The notes beneath the pieces are model-generated. The model saw only the letters and a list, made by a program, of their open reading frames with translations. It made no database searches and was not told the DNA's origin. A DNA stretch of 5,403 bases. Source: Candidatus Omnitrophota bacterium. GTDB taxonomy: Bacteria > NPL-UPA2 > BS750m-G34. Every line of letters begins with the position of its first letter. Positions within the stretch are counted from its first letter, which is position 1. The translations under genes were made by a program, and so were the position numbers. The stretch lies in the NCBI GenBank assembly GCA_016783345.1, contig JADHWT010000056.1:1-5403 (forward strand), read 5' to 3'. Below, piece by piece: positions 1-5,403 of this stretch.

Positions 1-910
1 CTTTTATATTATTCTTTTCCATATATCTCCCAAGCCCATCTATAATTTCTAAAGCTGCTTTTGGATTAATAAAATTGGCTGTGCCAATAGAAATGGCTGC
101 AGCCCCGGCTATGATAAATTCAAGTGCATCCTCTAAAGAAGCTATACCCCCCATTCCGATAACAGGGACTTTAACAGCCTTCGCTACCTGCCAGACCATT
201 CGCACTGCTATAGGTCTTATTGCCGGACCGGAAAGCCCTCCGGTTGTGTAGCCAAGACGCGGACGACGGGAGTTTGTATCGATAGCCATTCCGAGAAAGG
301 TATTAACTAGAGAAAGGACATCGCTTCCTGCTCCTTCTGCGCTTTTCGCTATAGCAGTTATATCAGTAACATTTGGGGTAAGTTTAGTAATAAGGTTTTT
401 TTTCGTTGCCCGGCGCACTGCCTTTACTAATTCTGCCAGAAGTCCGGCATCCTCTCCGAATCTCATTACTGCCTTTTTTACCCCATTAGAAATCCCATTT
501 CCAACGGGGCGCACATTGGGGCAGGATACATTTAATTCTATAGCAGCTATTTCGTTAACCCCGTCAAGTCTATTGGCCAGCTCTATATATTCATCTATAG
601 TTTCTCCGGCAATATTTATAATTAGAGGGACATCAAATTTTTTTAAAAGTGGCAGCTTAGTGTCTAAGAAATTATCTATACCAACATTCTGTAGACCTAT
701 AGCATTCAGCATTCCTGAAGGGGTCTCCCAGATACGCGGCGGGGAATTCCCTTCACGGGGTTTTAAAGTAATTGTCTTTAATACAAGCGCCCCTAATTTT
801 TCAATACCCACTATATCTTGATATTCCAGGCCATAACCAAAAGTCCCTGATGCCACCAATACAGGATTTTTGAGTATTAATTTACCGAGAGATGTAGTTA
901 AATTCACCAT
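1..910 (-). CDS. pyrD: Dihydroorotate dehydrogenase B catalytic subunit, 3' end cut by window
   Basis: FMN enzyme that oxidises dihydroorotate to orotate, step four of UMP synthesis, and passes the electrons to PyrK. The frame is open from ATG 910 to the window edge: 303 codons, probably only a few short of the full 300-315. FMN/substrate elements are K45 (ALVLKT), NAIGLQNVG at 69-77, N99, ELNVSCPNV at 125-133, K176 in TKLTPN, N203-T204, GGLSGPAIRP at 224-233 and GMGGI at 252-256. The catalytic base is C130; cysteine rather than serine marks class 1, and the adjacent pyrK marks 1B. The stretch after C130 looks longer than in L. lactis PyrDB by about nine residues. GAGGTG lies two bases before the ATG and five before the next codon, GTG 907, which could therefore be the true start. 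The start overlaps the pyrK stop by 7 bases. Confidence 0.96.
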   Translation of the reverse strand, partial: MVNLTTSLGKLILKNPVLVASGTFGYGLEYQDIVGIEKLGALVLKTITLKPREGNSPPRIWETPSGMLNAIGLQNVGIDNFLDTKLPLLKKFDVPLIINIAGETIDEYIELANRLDGVNEIAAIELNVSCPNVRPVGNGISNGVKKAVMRFGEDAGLLAELVKAVRRATKKNLITKLTPNVTDITAIAKSAEGAGSDVLSLVNTFLGMAIDTNSRRPRLGYTTGGLSGPAIRPIAVRMVWQVAKAVKVPVIGMGGIASLEDALEFIIAGAAAISIGTANFINPKAALEIIDGLGRYMEKNNIK

Positions 911-1695
911 TCCACCTCATCCCCCCAGAACACCGGGCCATCTGTACATATCCGTAGATATTTGCCGTTAATCTTTTTGACACAACTAAGACATGCCCCA
1001 ACACCGCATCCCATTCTTTCTTCCAGAGACACCTGCACCCTCTCACCCCATTTTTTAGTAATTTCTACAATACCCTTCATCATTATTCCCGGACCACAGC
1101 CAAAATAATCGCCGCCTTTTAACCTGCCTTCTTTACGTAAGTTAGATAATAACTCTGCGGTCGTCCCTTTAAATCCCTCGCTGCCGTCATCCGTAGAGGG
1201 GTATAGAGAAATACCTGTCTTTCGAAATTCATCCAGACCGATCAAAAATTCTTTTTTCTTTGCACCGTATATAAGGACAATATCCCTTGGATTTATCTTT
1301 GCCTTAGAAATCATTTCACTAATCAGAAACGGAAAAGGCGCTATACCTACCCCCCCTGCTATTATTATCTTCTTTTTACCATTAGCCCTGAACCAGAATC
1401 CACGACCTAACGGACCAAGAAGGCTTATATCCTCTCCAGACACCCGCATTTTTAAAATGCCAGTCCCTTTTCCTATCACCTTGTATAGAAAAAAAAGGGT
1501 TTTTCCTTCTATCTTATAGAAACTAATAGGACGCCTCAGGATTATACCTTTTTCGTCGCCGCATTTTATGTGGACAAATTGTCCTGGTTGAGGAAGAGGG
1601 GCTATTTCAGGAGATTCAACCTTTAAAACGAAATGACCAGGGGCAACTTCATCATTGCCTGAAATTTTAACCGTTATTAATTTCGTTGTAGACAA
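904..1695 (-). CDS. pyrK: Dihydroorotate dehydrogenase B electron-transfer subunit
   Basis: PyrK carries FAD and a 2Fe-2S cluster and passes electrons from the FMN of PyrD to NAD+, making the heterotetrameric class 1B dihydroorotate dehydrogenase. The 263 residues match the family. The ferredoxin-reductase-like FAD domain has RRPISF at 54-59. The NAD-binding domain has GGVGIAP at 114-120 and CGPGIMM at 200-206. The cluster ligands are C230, C235, C238 and C250 (CX4CX2CX11C), all present. The start is a TTG at 1695: an in-frame TGA lies 24 bases upstream and no other ATG, GTG or TTG occurs before residue 83, inside the FAD domain. The gene therefore begins within the end of pyrC, overlapping it by 29 bases. 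Its TGA overlaps the pyrD start by 7 bases. The pairing with a class 1B PyrD shows a soluble NAD-linked system, suited to anaerobic growth. Confidence 0.96.
   Translation of the reverse strand: MSTTKLITVKISGNDEVAPGHFVLKVESPEIAPLPQPGQFVHIKCGDEKGIILRRPISFYKIEGKTLFFLYKVIGKGTGILKMRVSGEDISLLGPLGRGFWFRANGKKKIIIAGGVGIAPFPFLISEMISKAKINPRDIVLIYGAKKKEFLIGLDEFRKTGISLYPSTDDGSEGFKGTTAELLSNLRKEGRLKGGDYFGCGPGIMMKGIVEITKKWGERVQVSLEERMGCGVGACLSCVKKINGKYLRICTDGPVFWGDEVEW
913..918 (-). promoter_or_regulatory. Ribosome-binding site of pyrD
   Basis: GAGGTG matches the anti-Shine-Dalgarno strongly and lies in the last codons of pyrK. It is two bases from ATG 910 and five from GTG 907. The second spacing is closer to the usual one, so the start could be at either codon; the proteins differ by one residue. 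Confidence 0.6.
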
Positions 1696-2953
1696 TTTTG
1701 CCCTGGTGTATTGTCATAACCGCCTTTCCTTTAAGGGACATCCCGTGGAAAGGCGTATTGCGGCTAAGAGAGAAAAATTTATCTTTATCTACCACCCATT
1801 TCTTTTCAAGGTCAAGGATAGTAATATTTGCTTTAGCGCCTATAGAGAGGGTGCCTTCACGAAGCCCGAGAATTGCAGCAGGGCCTGTTGTGAATTTTTT
1901 TATAATCTCTACAAGCTTAATCTTTTTCTCGTGGTAGAGGACATTAAGCGCAAGCCCAACCTCTGTTTCAATCCCATCTATGCCTGAGGGAGCAAGACTA
2001 TATTCAACCTCTCTCTCTTCTAAAGAGTGCGGCGCATGGTCAGATGCAATGGCATCAATAGTCCCGTCTCCCAGACCCTTAATAATCGCTTCTACATCTT
2101 CATGAGAGCGAAGGGGAGGACTAACTCTGGTATTAGGGTCGTATTCTTTGACTGCCTCGCTTGTCAGAGCGAAATGATGCGGCGCTGCCTCAGCGCTCAC
2201 TCTGAGTCCTTTCTTCTTGGCCTGACTTAAAAGTTCCACACCTCCTCTTGTAGATACATGCGCTATATGTAGTCTCCCGCCGGTTAACTCAGCCAATTTT
2301 ATATCCCTGGCTACCATAATCTCTTCTGCCTGACGAGGTATCCCAGGAAGGCCGAGGATAGTTGACATAACCCCTTCATCCATTACTCCGCCTTGAGACA
2401 AGTCCTTGTCTTCACTGTGACTTATTACCGGTAGATCAAACTTTTTACTGTACTCAAGACCGCACCGCATAATGAAACTACTTCTGATAGGTTCTCCGTC
2501 ATCTGAGACAGCCACAACTCCGGCCTCTTTCAACTCACCTATCTCTGCAAGTTCCTCTCCTTTTAATCCTTTTGTCACTGCGCCGGCCGGATAAACCGAA
2601 ATAATTCCCTCTTCACTGGCCTTGCGTAAGATAAATTTCACAACCTCTTGTTTGTCTGCAACAGGGTTTGTGTTGGCCATGGATACTATACTACAAAAAC
2701 CTCCCGCGGCCCCTGCCTTCATACCTGAAGAGATAGTCTCTTCATCCTCTCTGCCCGGCTCACGAAGATGGACATGCATATCGATAAAACCCGGGGCAAC
2801 AATTTTTCCTTTAGCATCTATTACCTGACAGGCTTTCGCAGGGATATTTTTTCTGACTGAAATAATCTTACCTTTATCAATCAGGATATCTAAGACTCCA
2901 TCAATCTTATTTGCCGGATCTACAACCCTGCCGTTTTTTATAATTAATCTCAT
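1667..2953 (-). CDS. pyrC: Dihydroorotase, type I
   Basis: Zinc amidohydrolase that reversibly cyclises N-carbamoyl-L-aspartate to dihydroorotate, step three of UMP synthesis. The 428 residues and motifs mark the longer type I class (Bacillus, Aquifex) rather than the about 350-residue E. coli type. The metal-binding signature GFIDMHVHLREPG is at 55-67 with ligands H60 and H62. Further ligands or catalytic residues are D151, H179 (SHSED), H232 (AHVST) and D305 in SDHAPH, at nearly the same positions as in the Aquifex and Bacillus enzymes. R64 and N94 fit the substrate-binding positions. All active-site residues are present, so it is not one of the inactive PyrC-like proteins. Type I enzymes often associate with PyrB, which fits the adjacent gene. 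The start overlaps the pyrB stop by four bases (ATGA), with no Shine-Dalgarno nearby. The 3' end overlaps pyrK by 29 bases. Confidence 0.97.
   Translation of the reverse strand: MRLIIKNGRVVDPANKIDGVLDILIDKGKIISVRKNIPAKACQVIDAKGKIVAPGFIDMHVHLREPGREDEETISSGMKAGAAGGFCSIVSMANTNPVADKQEVVKFILRKASEEGIISVYPAGAVTKGLKGEELAEIGELKEAGVVAVSDDGEPIRSSFIMRCGLEYSKKFDLPVISHSEDKDLSQGGVMDEGVMSTILGLPGIPRQAEEIMVARDIKLAELTGGRLHIAHVSTRGGVELLSQAKKKGLRVSAEAAPHHFALTSEAVKEYDPNTRVSPPLRSHEDVEAIIKGLGDGTIDAIASDHAPHSLEEREVEYSLAPSGIDGIETEVGLALNVLYHEKKIKLVEIIKKFTTGPAAILGLREGTLSIGAKANITILDLEKKWVVDKDKFFSLSRNTPFHGMSLKGKAVMTIHQGKIVYNEINNG
1701..1704 (-). promoter_or_regulatory. Ribosome-binding site supporting the TTG start of pyrK
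   Basis: AGGG lies inside the last codons of pyrC and ends five bases before the TTG at 1695-1693. It is a modest Shine-Dalgarno at good spacing and supports TTG as the real start, which the in-frame upstream stop already leaves as the only choice. Confidence 0.55.
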
Positions 2954-3864
2954 TGTAAAAGTAGATACAACACCGCCATCCTGATTGCCACTCCATTAGT
3001 TACCTGTTCTAATATAACAGTCCTCGGATCATTAGCTACCTCAGCTGCCATTTCTACTCCCAGATTTACCGGGCCAGGGTGCATGACGAGGATATCTTTT
3101 TTAGCCTTTTTTAGTCTATCAACTGTTACCCCATATAGCCTGCTGTATTCACGGATAGATGGGAAAAGCCCACACTTCTGCCTCTCTAATTGAATCCTCA
3201 AAATATTCAGAACATCCACTTTTCCTATCACCTCGTCCAGGGAAAAGCATACCTTTACCCCCATCTCCTCTATGCCCATGGGGATAAGGGTGGGCGGGGC
3301 AACCACTATAACCTCTGCCCCTAATTTCTTTAACCCCCATATATTTGAACGCGCTACCCGGCTATGGGCGATATCCCCGACAATCGCGACCTTAAGCCCC
3401 TTGATACTTCCCTTTTTCTCTCTCATGGTAAATATATCCAGGAGTCCCTGCGTGGGATGTTCATGGCAGCCGTCCCCGGCATTGATAACAGAGGCCTTTA
3501 CACAACGAGATAAAAAATGCGGAGCGCCGCTCATCGAATGGCGCATGATAATCGCATCAATCTGCATAGCCTCAATATTACGCGCAGTGTCCTTGAGTGT
3601 CTCACCTTTAACAACACTTGAGGTCTGGGCTGAGATACTTACAGTATCAGCGCTGAGTCTCTTGGCTGCCAGCTCAAAAGAGGTGCGGGTGCGTGTAGAC
3701 GGCTCAAAGAAAAGATTGACAATAGTCTTTCCCCTTAATGTCGGGACCTTCTTAATTGCGCGAGTGGAAATTTCCCTAAAAGAATCAGTTGTATCCAGGA
3801 TGTGTTCAATCTCCTCTACCTCCAGCTCCTCTAAGCCAAGGAGGTGTTTTCTTTTCCAATCCAT
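2950..3864 (-). CDS. pyrB: Aspartate carbamoyltransferase catalytic subunit
   Basis: Cytosolic enzyme that joins carbamoyl phosphate and L-aspartate to give N-carbamoyl-L-aspartate, the first committed step of UMP synthesis. It has 304 residues, a normal length for the catalytic chain. The carbamoyl-phosphate motif FFEPSTRTRTSFE is at 52-64, the mobile-loop SSVVKGE at 82-88 (K86 equivalent to E. coli K84), MRH at 107-109, HPTQGLLD at 136-143, HSRVARS at 167-173, the aspartate-binding LRIQLERQ at 222-229 and HPGPVNLGVE at 262-271. These separate it from ornithine carbamoyltransferase. No pyrI regulatory subunit is present in the window, consistent with control through PyrR. The ATG overlaps the pyrR stop as TAATG. 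AGGG lies about 13 bases upstream, too far for a good ribosome-binding site, so coupling is likely. The stop overlaps pyrC as ATGA. Confidence 0.98.
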   Translation of the reverse strand: MDWKRKHLLGLEELEVEEIEHILDTTDSFREISTRAIKKVPTLRGKTIVNLFFEPSTRTRTSFELAAKRLSADTVSISAQTSSVVKGETLKDTARNIEAMQIDAIIMRHSMSGAPHFLSRCVKASVINAGDGCHEHPTQGLLDIFTMREKKGSIKGLKVAIVGDIAHSRVARSNIWGLKKLGAEVIVVAPPTLIPMGIEEMGVKVCFSLDEVIGKVDVLNILRIQLERQKCGLFPSIREYSRLYGVTVDRLKKAKKDILVMHPGPVNLGVEMAAEVANDPRTVILEQVTNGVAIRMAVLYLLLQ

Positions 3865-4406
3865 TATGCTTTTTCTTCCCTGGTTATGACTACCTCATCC
3901 GCTTTATCCAATTCTTTCAATCTGACTGCTACAATCTCTTTCAAGGATGTAGGGAGATTCTTCCCAACGTAATCCGCCCGTATAGGAAGCTCCCTATGTC
4001 CCCTATCAATAAGGACGACTAATTGTATAAGGGCAGGCCTTCCAAAATCAATCAGCTCGTCAATAGCTGCCCGGATGGTACGGCCGGTAAAGAGGACATC
4101 ATCTACTAATATAACCTTTTTCCCGTTCAGGTTGAAATTTATTTCAGTCTTGTGGACTACAGGCTGCGCTGCAATAGTAGTGAAGTCATCGCGGTAAAGG
4201 GTTATATCAAGTGTCCCGACTTTTAAACTCTTTTTAGTAATCTCGCGTATCTTGCAAGCCAATCTCCTGGCGAGTATATCCCCGCGCCTTTTTATACCGA
4301 CTAATACTAAATCCTGAGTCCCTTTATTCCTGTCCAGTATCTCATGCGCCAGGCGCGTCATCGTCCTCTCCAGAGCTGCCTCATTCATAATCTGAATCTT
4401 TTCCAT
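3864..4406 (-). CDS. pyrR: Bifunctional pyr operon RNA-binding regulator / uracil phosphoribosyltransferase
   Basis: PyrR binds pyr leader RNA when charged with UMP and lowers expression of the pyrimidine genes; many members also make UMP from uracil and PRPP. The 180 residues match the usual family length. The PRPP-binding motif VILVDDVLFTGRT is at 98-110, the phosphate loop GIKRRG at 37-42, and the family block DRGHRELPIRADYVGKN at 134-150. Residues aligning with the RNA-binding residues of B. subtilis PyrR (T18, H22, R141, R146, K152) are kept as T17, H21, R138, R143 and K149, so RNA binding should be intact. The start at 4406 fits the family N-terminus better than the ATG at 4388. No Shine-Dalgarno precedes it, only the terminator U-tract, so translation probably depends on coupling with the leader frame ending 4 bases upstream. 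Its TAA shares one base with the pyrB ATG. Confidence 0.97.
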   Translation of the reverse strand: MEKIQIMNEAALERTMTRLAHEILDRNKGTQDLVLVGIKRRGDILARRLACKIREITKKSLKVGTLDITLYRDDFTTIAAQPVVHKTEINFNLNGKKVILVDDVLFTGRTIRAAIDELIDFGRPALIQLVVLIDRGHRELPIRADYVGKNLPTSLKEIVAVRLKELDKADEVVITREEKA

Positions 4407-4410
4407 ATTT

Positions 4411-4473
4411 TTAAAATAAAAAACCCTGGCCTATATTTCGCCAGGGTATACTTCTTAATTTACAGTTCTTCAT
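4411..4473 (-). CDS. Putative 20-residue pyr leader peptide spanning the attenuator
   Basis: The frame starts at ATG 4473, four bases after AGGTGA, runs for 20 codons (MKNCKLRSIP, then WRNIGQGFLF) and ends at TAA 4413-4411. The whole intrinsic terminator hairpin and most of its U-tract lie inside the frame, and its stop is 4 bases before the pyrR AUG, in a different reading frame. The peptide is short, basic in its first half, and not a recognised family. By analogy with the E. coli pyrBI leader peptide, which also runs through its attenuator, the act of translation rather than the product is likely to matter: a ribosome close behind RNA polymerase would prevent hairpin formation. A 20-codon frame can occur by chance, so this rests on the ribosome-binding site and the layout. 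Confidence 0.55.
   Translation of the reverse strand: MKNCKLRSIPWRNIGQGFLF
4413..4447 (-). terminator. Intrinsic terminator (attenuator) just upstream of pyrR
   Basis: The RNA has a perfect 8-base-pair stem, ACCCUGGC (4447-4440) with GCCAGGGU (4430-4423), around a 9-base loop. The U-tract UUUUUUAUUUU (4423-4413, first U shared with the stem) follows at once. It ends only 6 bases before the pyrR start codon and lies about 80-110 bases after the predicted transcript start, the place expected of an attenuator. Because no other terminator follows prfB, it may also end prfB read-through transcripts. The other strand lacks a T-run after the stem, so it is not bidirectional. Confidence 0.9.
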
Positions 4474-4477
4474 TATG

Positions 4478-4486
4478 TCACCTTTT
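4478..4486 (-). promoter_or_regulatory. Ribosome-binding site of the leader peptide, inside the PyrR hairpin
   Basis: AGGTGA (4483-4478) matches the anti-Shine-Dalgarno of 16S rRNA over six bases and lies four bases before the ATG at 4473. Its A and two G residues, with the three preceding A residues, form the 3' strand of the lower stem of the PyrR-binding hairpin, so folding of that hairpin should hide the site. It is the only strong ribosome-binding site between the pyr promoter and pyrR. Confidence 0.65.
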
Positions 4487-4513
4487 CCAACTTCACTGAG
4501 CTGGTTTAAAAGG
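4481..4513 (-). promoter_or_regulatory. PyrR-binding hairpin in the pyr leader RNA
   Basis: The RNA folds as a lower stem CCUUUU/AAAAGG (4513-4508 with 4486-4481), a 5' bulge AAA (4507-4505) and an upper stem CCAGCU/AGUUGG of six pairs including one G-U, closed by the hexaloop CAGUGA. The Bacillus PyrR-binding consensus is ARUCCNGNGAGGYU; positions 4502-4489 read AGCUCAGUGAAGUU and match at 11 of 14. The invariant CNGNGA loop is intact, and the three differences compensate each other: U-G becomes C-G and C-G becomes U-A. The element begins about 10 bases after the predicted transcript start, and the operon encodes PyrR with its RNA-contact residues. UMP-bound PyrR should stabilise this fold. 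Its 3' lower strand carries the ribosome-binding site of the downstream leader peptide. Confidence 0.85.
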
Positions 4514-4530
4514 CTCTTTATATTTAGTTA

Positions 4531-4560
4531 ACTATACCACATCCACCTCTCCCCTGTCAA
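4531..4560 (-). promoter_or_regulatory. Sigma-70-type promoter of the pyr operon
   Basis: The -35 box TTGACA (4560-4555) is a perfect consensus. An 18-base G-rich spacer separates it from TATAGT (4536-4531), which is preceded by TGG and so has the extended -10 form TGn. Transcription should begin about 7 bases downstream, at an A around 4523-4525, giving a leader of roughly 118 bases before pyrR. The -35 box begins at the base immediately after the prfB stop codon. An A-rich tract at 4561-4577, inside the last prfB codons, could act as an UP element. The hexamers are seen directly; the start site and UP function are inferred. Confidence 0.85.
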
Positions 4561-5403
4561 CTATTTTTTTGAATTTTCCTTGGATTGGCGCAGATAGGCC
4601 TCTATAAAGGGATCAATGCCTCCGTCCATTACCTTCTGGACATTGCCTATCTCAAGATTCGTGCGGTGGTCTTTTATCATAGTATAGGGCTGGAATACAT
4701 ATGACCTTATCTGGCTTCCCCATGCAATATCTTTCTTATCGCCCCACTTCTCTTCCATCTCCTCTTTTCTCTTTTCAAGATAATGCTGATAGAGCCTGGC
4801 TTTTAGGACCTTCATGGCCATGGCCTTATTTTTATGCTGACTCCTCTCATTCTGACACTGGACCATTATCTTAGTCGGCAGATGCACAATCCTTACTGCA
4901 GAGTCAGTTGTATTAACGCCCTGGCCGCCCGGGCCGGATGCGCGATATATATCAATCCTTAAGTCCTCATCTTTAATATCCACCTCTATGTCTTCTTCTA
5001 ATTCCGGAATGACATCTACTGAAGCAAAGGAGGTATGACGGCGCTTGTTTGCGTCAAAAGGCGATATCCGCACAAGTCTGTGGACGCCTGATTCAGCCTT
5101 GAGATACCCATAAGCATAGGCGCCGCTTATAATGACTGTGACATTCTTTACCCCGGCCTCTTCTCCGGGGAGATAATCTATTATCCTGCTCTGAAATCCC
5201 TTTTTCTCAGCCCAGCGCAGATACATCCTGAGAAGCATATTTGCCCAGTCGCAGGATTCTGTGCCTCCTGCACCGGCATGAAATCCGACAATGGCATTAT
5301 TTGTATCGTATTCATCAGTAAAGAGGGCCTCTATTTCTAATTTTTCAAGTTCCTTATTAAATTTATGAATAGATTTTTCTACTTCCGGAAGTATAGTCTC
5401 ATC
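4561..5403 (-). CDS. prfB: Peptide chain release factor 2, 5' end cut by window
   Basis: RF2 recognises UAA and UGA stop codons in the ribosomal A site and triggers hydrolysis of peptidyl-tRNA. The frame is open from the window edge, giving 280 visible residues plus a TAG stop; about 90 N-terminal residues of a usual 365-370 are missing. The visible part starts in the helical domain and reaches AGAGGTES near residues 43-50. The stop-codon recognition motif is SPF at 114-116 (RF1 would have PAT), followed by RRHTSF at 121-126. The catalytic loop SGPGGQGVN is at 156-164 with GGQ at 159-161. The ATG at 5238 is an internal methionine, since conserved RF2 sequence continues upstream of it. Any programmed frameshift near codon 25 would lie outside the window. 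The gene ends in UAG, a codon RF2 itself does not read. It has no terminator of its own before the pyr promoter. Confidence 0.97.
   Translation of the reverse strand, partial: DETILPEVEKSIHKFNKELEKLEIEALFTDEYDTNNAIVGFHAGAGGTESCDWANMLLRMYLRWAEKKGFQSRIIDYLPGEEAGVKNVTVIISGAYAYGYLKAESGVHRLVRISPFDANKRRHTSFASVDVIPELEEDIEVDIKDEDLRIDIYRASGPGGQGVNTTDSAVRIVHLPTKIMVQCQNERSQHKNKAMAMKVLKARLYQHYLEKRKEEMEEKWGDKKDIAWGSQIRSYVFQPYTMIKDHRTNLEIGNVQKVMDGGIDPFIEAYLRQSKENSKK

Noticed and set aside
516..821. Plus-strand open frame of 101 codons
   Set aside because: It is antisense to pyrD, which is continuous and well conserved here. No ribosome-binding site or recognisable product supports it.
1655..1987. Plus-strand frames over the pyrC-pyrK junction
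   Set aside because: Both minus-strand proteins are complete and conserved across this region, and the plus-strand frames overlap each other in different phases.
3149..3340. Second minus-strand frame of 63 codons inside pyrB
   Set aside because: It is out of frame within pyrB, has no family resemblance, and the pyrB frame is uninterrupted.
3272..3889. Plus-strand open frame of 205 codons
   Set aside because: It lies antisense to pyrB, whose motifs are complete on the minus strand. The translated product resembles no family I know, and the frame appears to be a by-product of pyrB codon use.
3864..4388. Starting pyrR at the ATG at 4388
   Set aside because: It would remove the first six residues, which align with the usual PyrR N-terminus, and its nearest purine-rich stretch is too far upstream. 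It remains a minor alternative.
4423..4447. The pyr leader hairpin as a plus-strand terminator
   Set aside because: On the plus strand the stem is followed by mixed sequence without a T-run, and no plus-strand gene reads into it.
4561..5238. Starting prfB at the ATG at 5238
   Set aside because: Conserved RF2 sequence (AGAGGTES and the helical domain) continues in frame upstream to the window edge, so this ATG is internal.

Overview
The window holds the tail of prfB (peptide chain release factor 2) and, directly behind it on the same strand, a pyrimidine biosynthesis operon. Everything is read right to left, on the minus strand. In transcription order: prfB (5' end outside the window), a 154-base regulatory intergenic region, then pyrR, pyrB, pyrC, pyrK and pyrD (last few codons outside the window). 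The five pyr genes overlap one another by 1 to 29 bases, so they form one transcription unit with tight translational coupling. No plus-strand gene is supported.

Together the genes make the middle of the UMP pathway. PyrB condenses carbamoyl phosphate with aspartate, PyrC closes the ring to dihydroorotate, and PyrD plus PyrK oxidise dihydroorotate to orotate with NAD+ as electron acceptor. PyrR is the UMP-sensing RNA-binding regulator. carA/carB, which sit between pyrC and pyrK in Bacillus-type operons, are absent here. pyrE and pyrF are not in the window.

The most interesting part is the leader between prfB and pyrR (about 4407-4560). It contains a strong sigma-70-type promoter (TTGACA, 18 bases, extended TATAGT) that starts at the base after the prfB stop. 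Next comes a hairpin that matches the PyrR-binding loop, including the CNGNGA hexaloop and compensatory stem changes. A 20-codon leader reading frame follows, and its Shine-Dalgarno sequence is the 3' strand of that hairpin. An intrinsic terminator lies entirely inside the leader frame, which stops 4 bases before the pyrR AUG. I see no good classical antiterminator. This suggests a hybrid control: UMP-bound PyrR hides the leader ribosome-binding site, the terminator forms and transcription stops; without PyrR, a ribosome translating the leader peptide keeps the terminator open, much as in the E. coli pyrBI leader, and passes to pyrR by coupling. The mechanism is inference; the sequence elements are directly visible.

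The organism is a bacterium of moderate base composition. The PyrR/type I DHOase/PyrK-PyrD1B set resembles Gram-positive and various anaerobic or uncultivated lineages. I cannot assign a phylum with confidence from this window; an uncultivated group such as Omnitrophota is only a weak guess.
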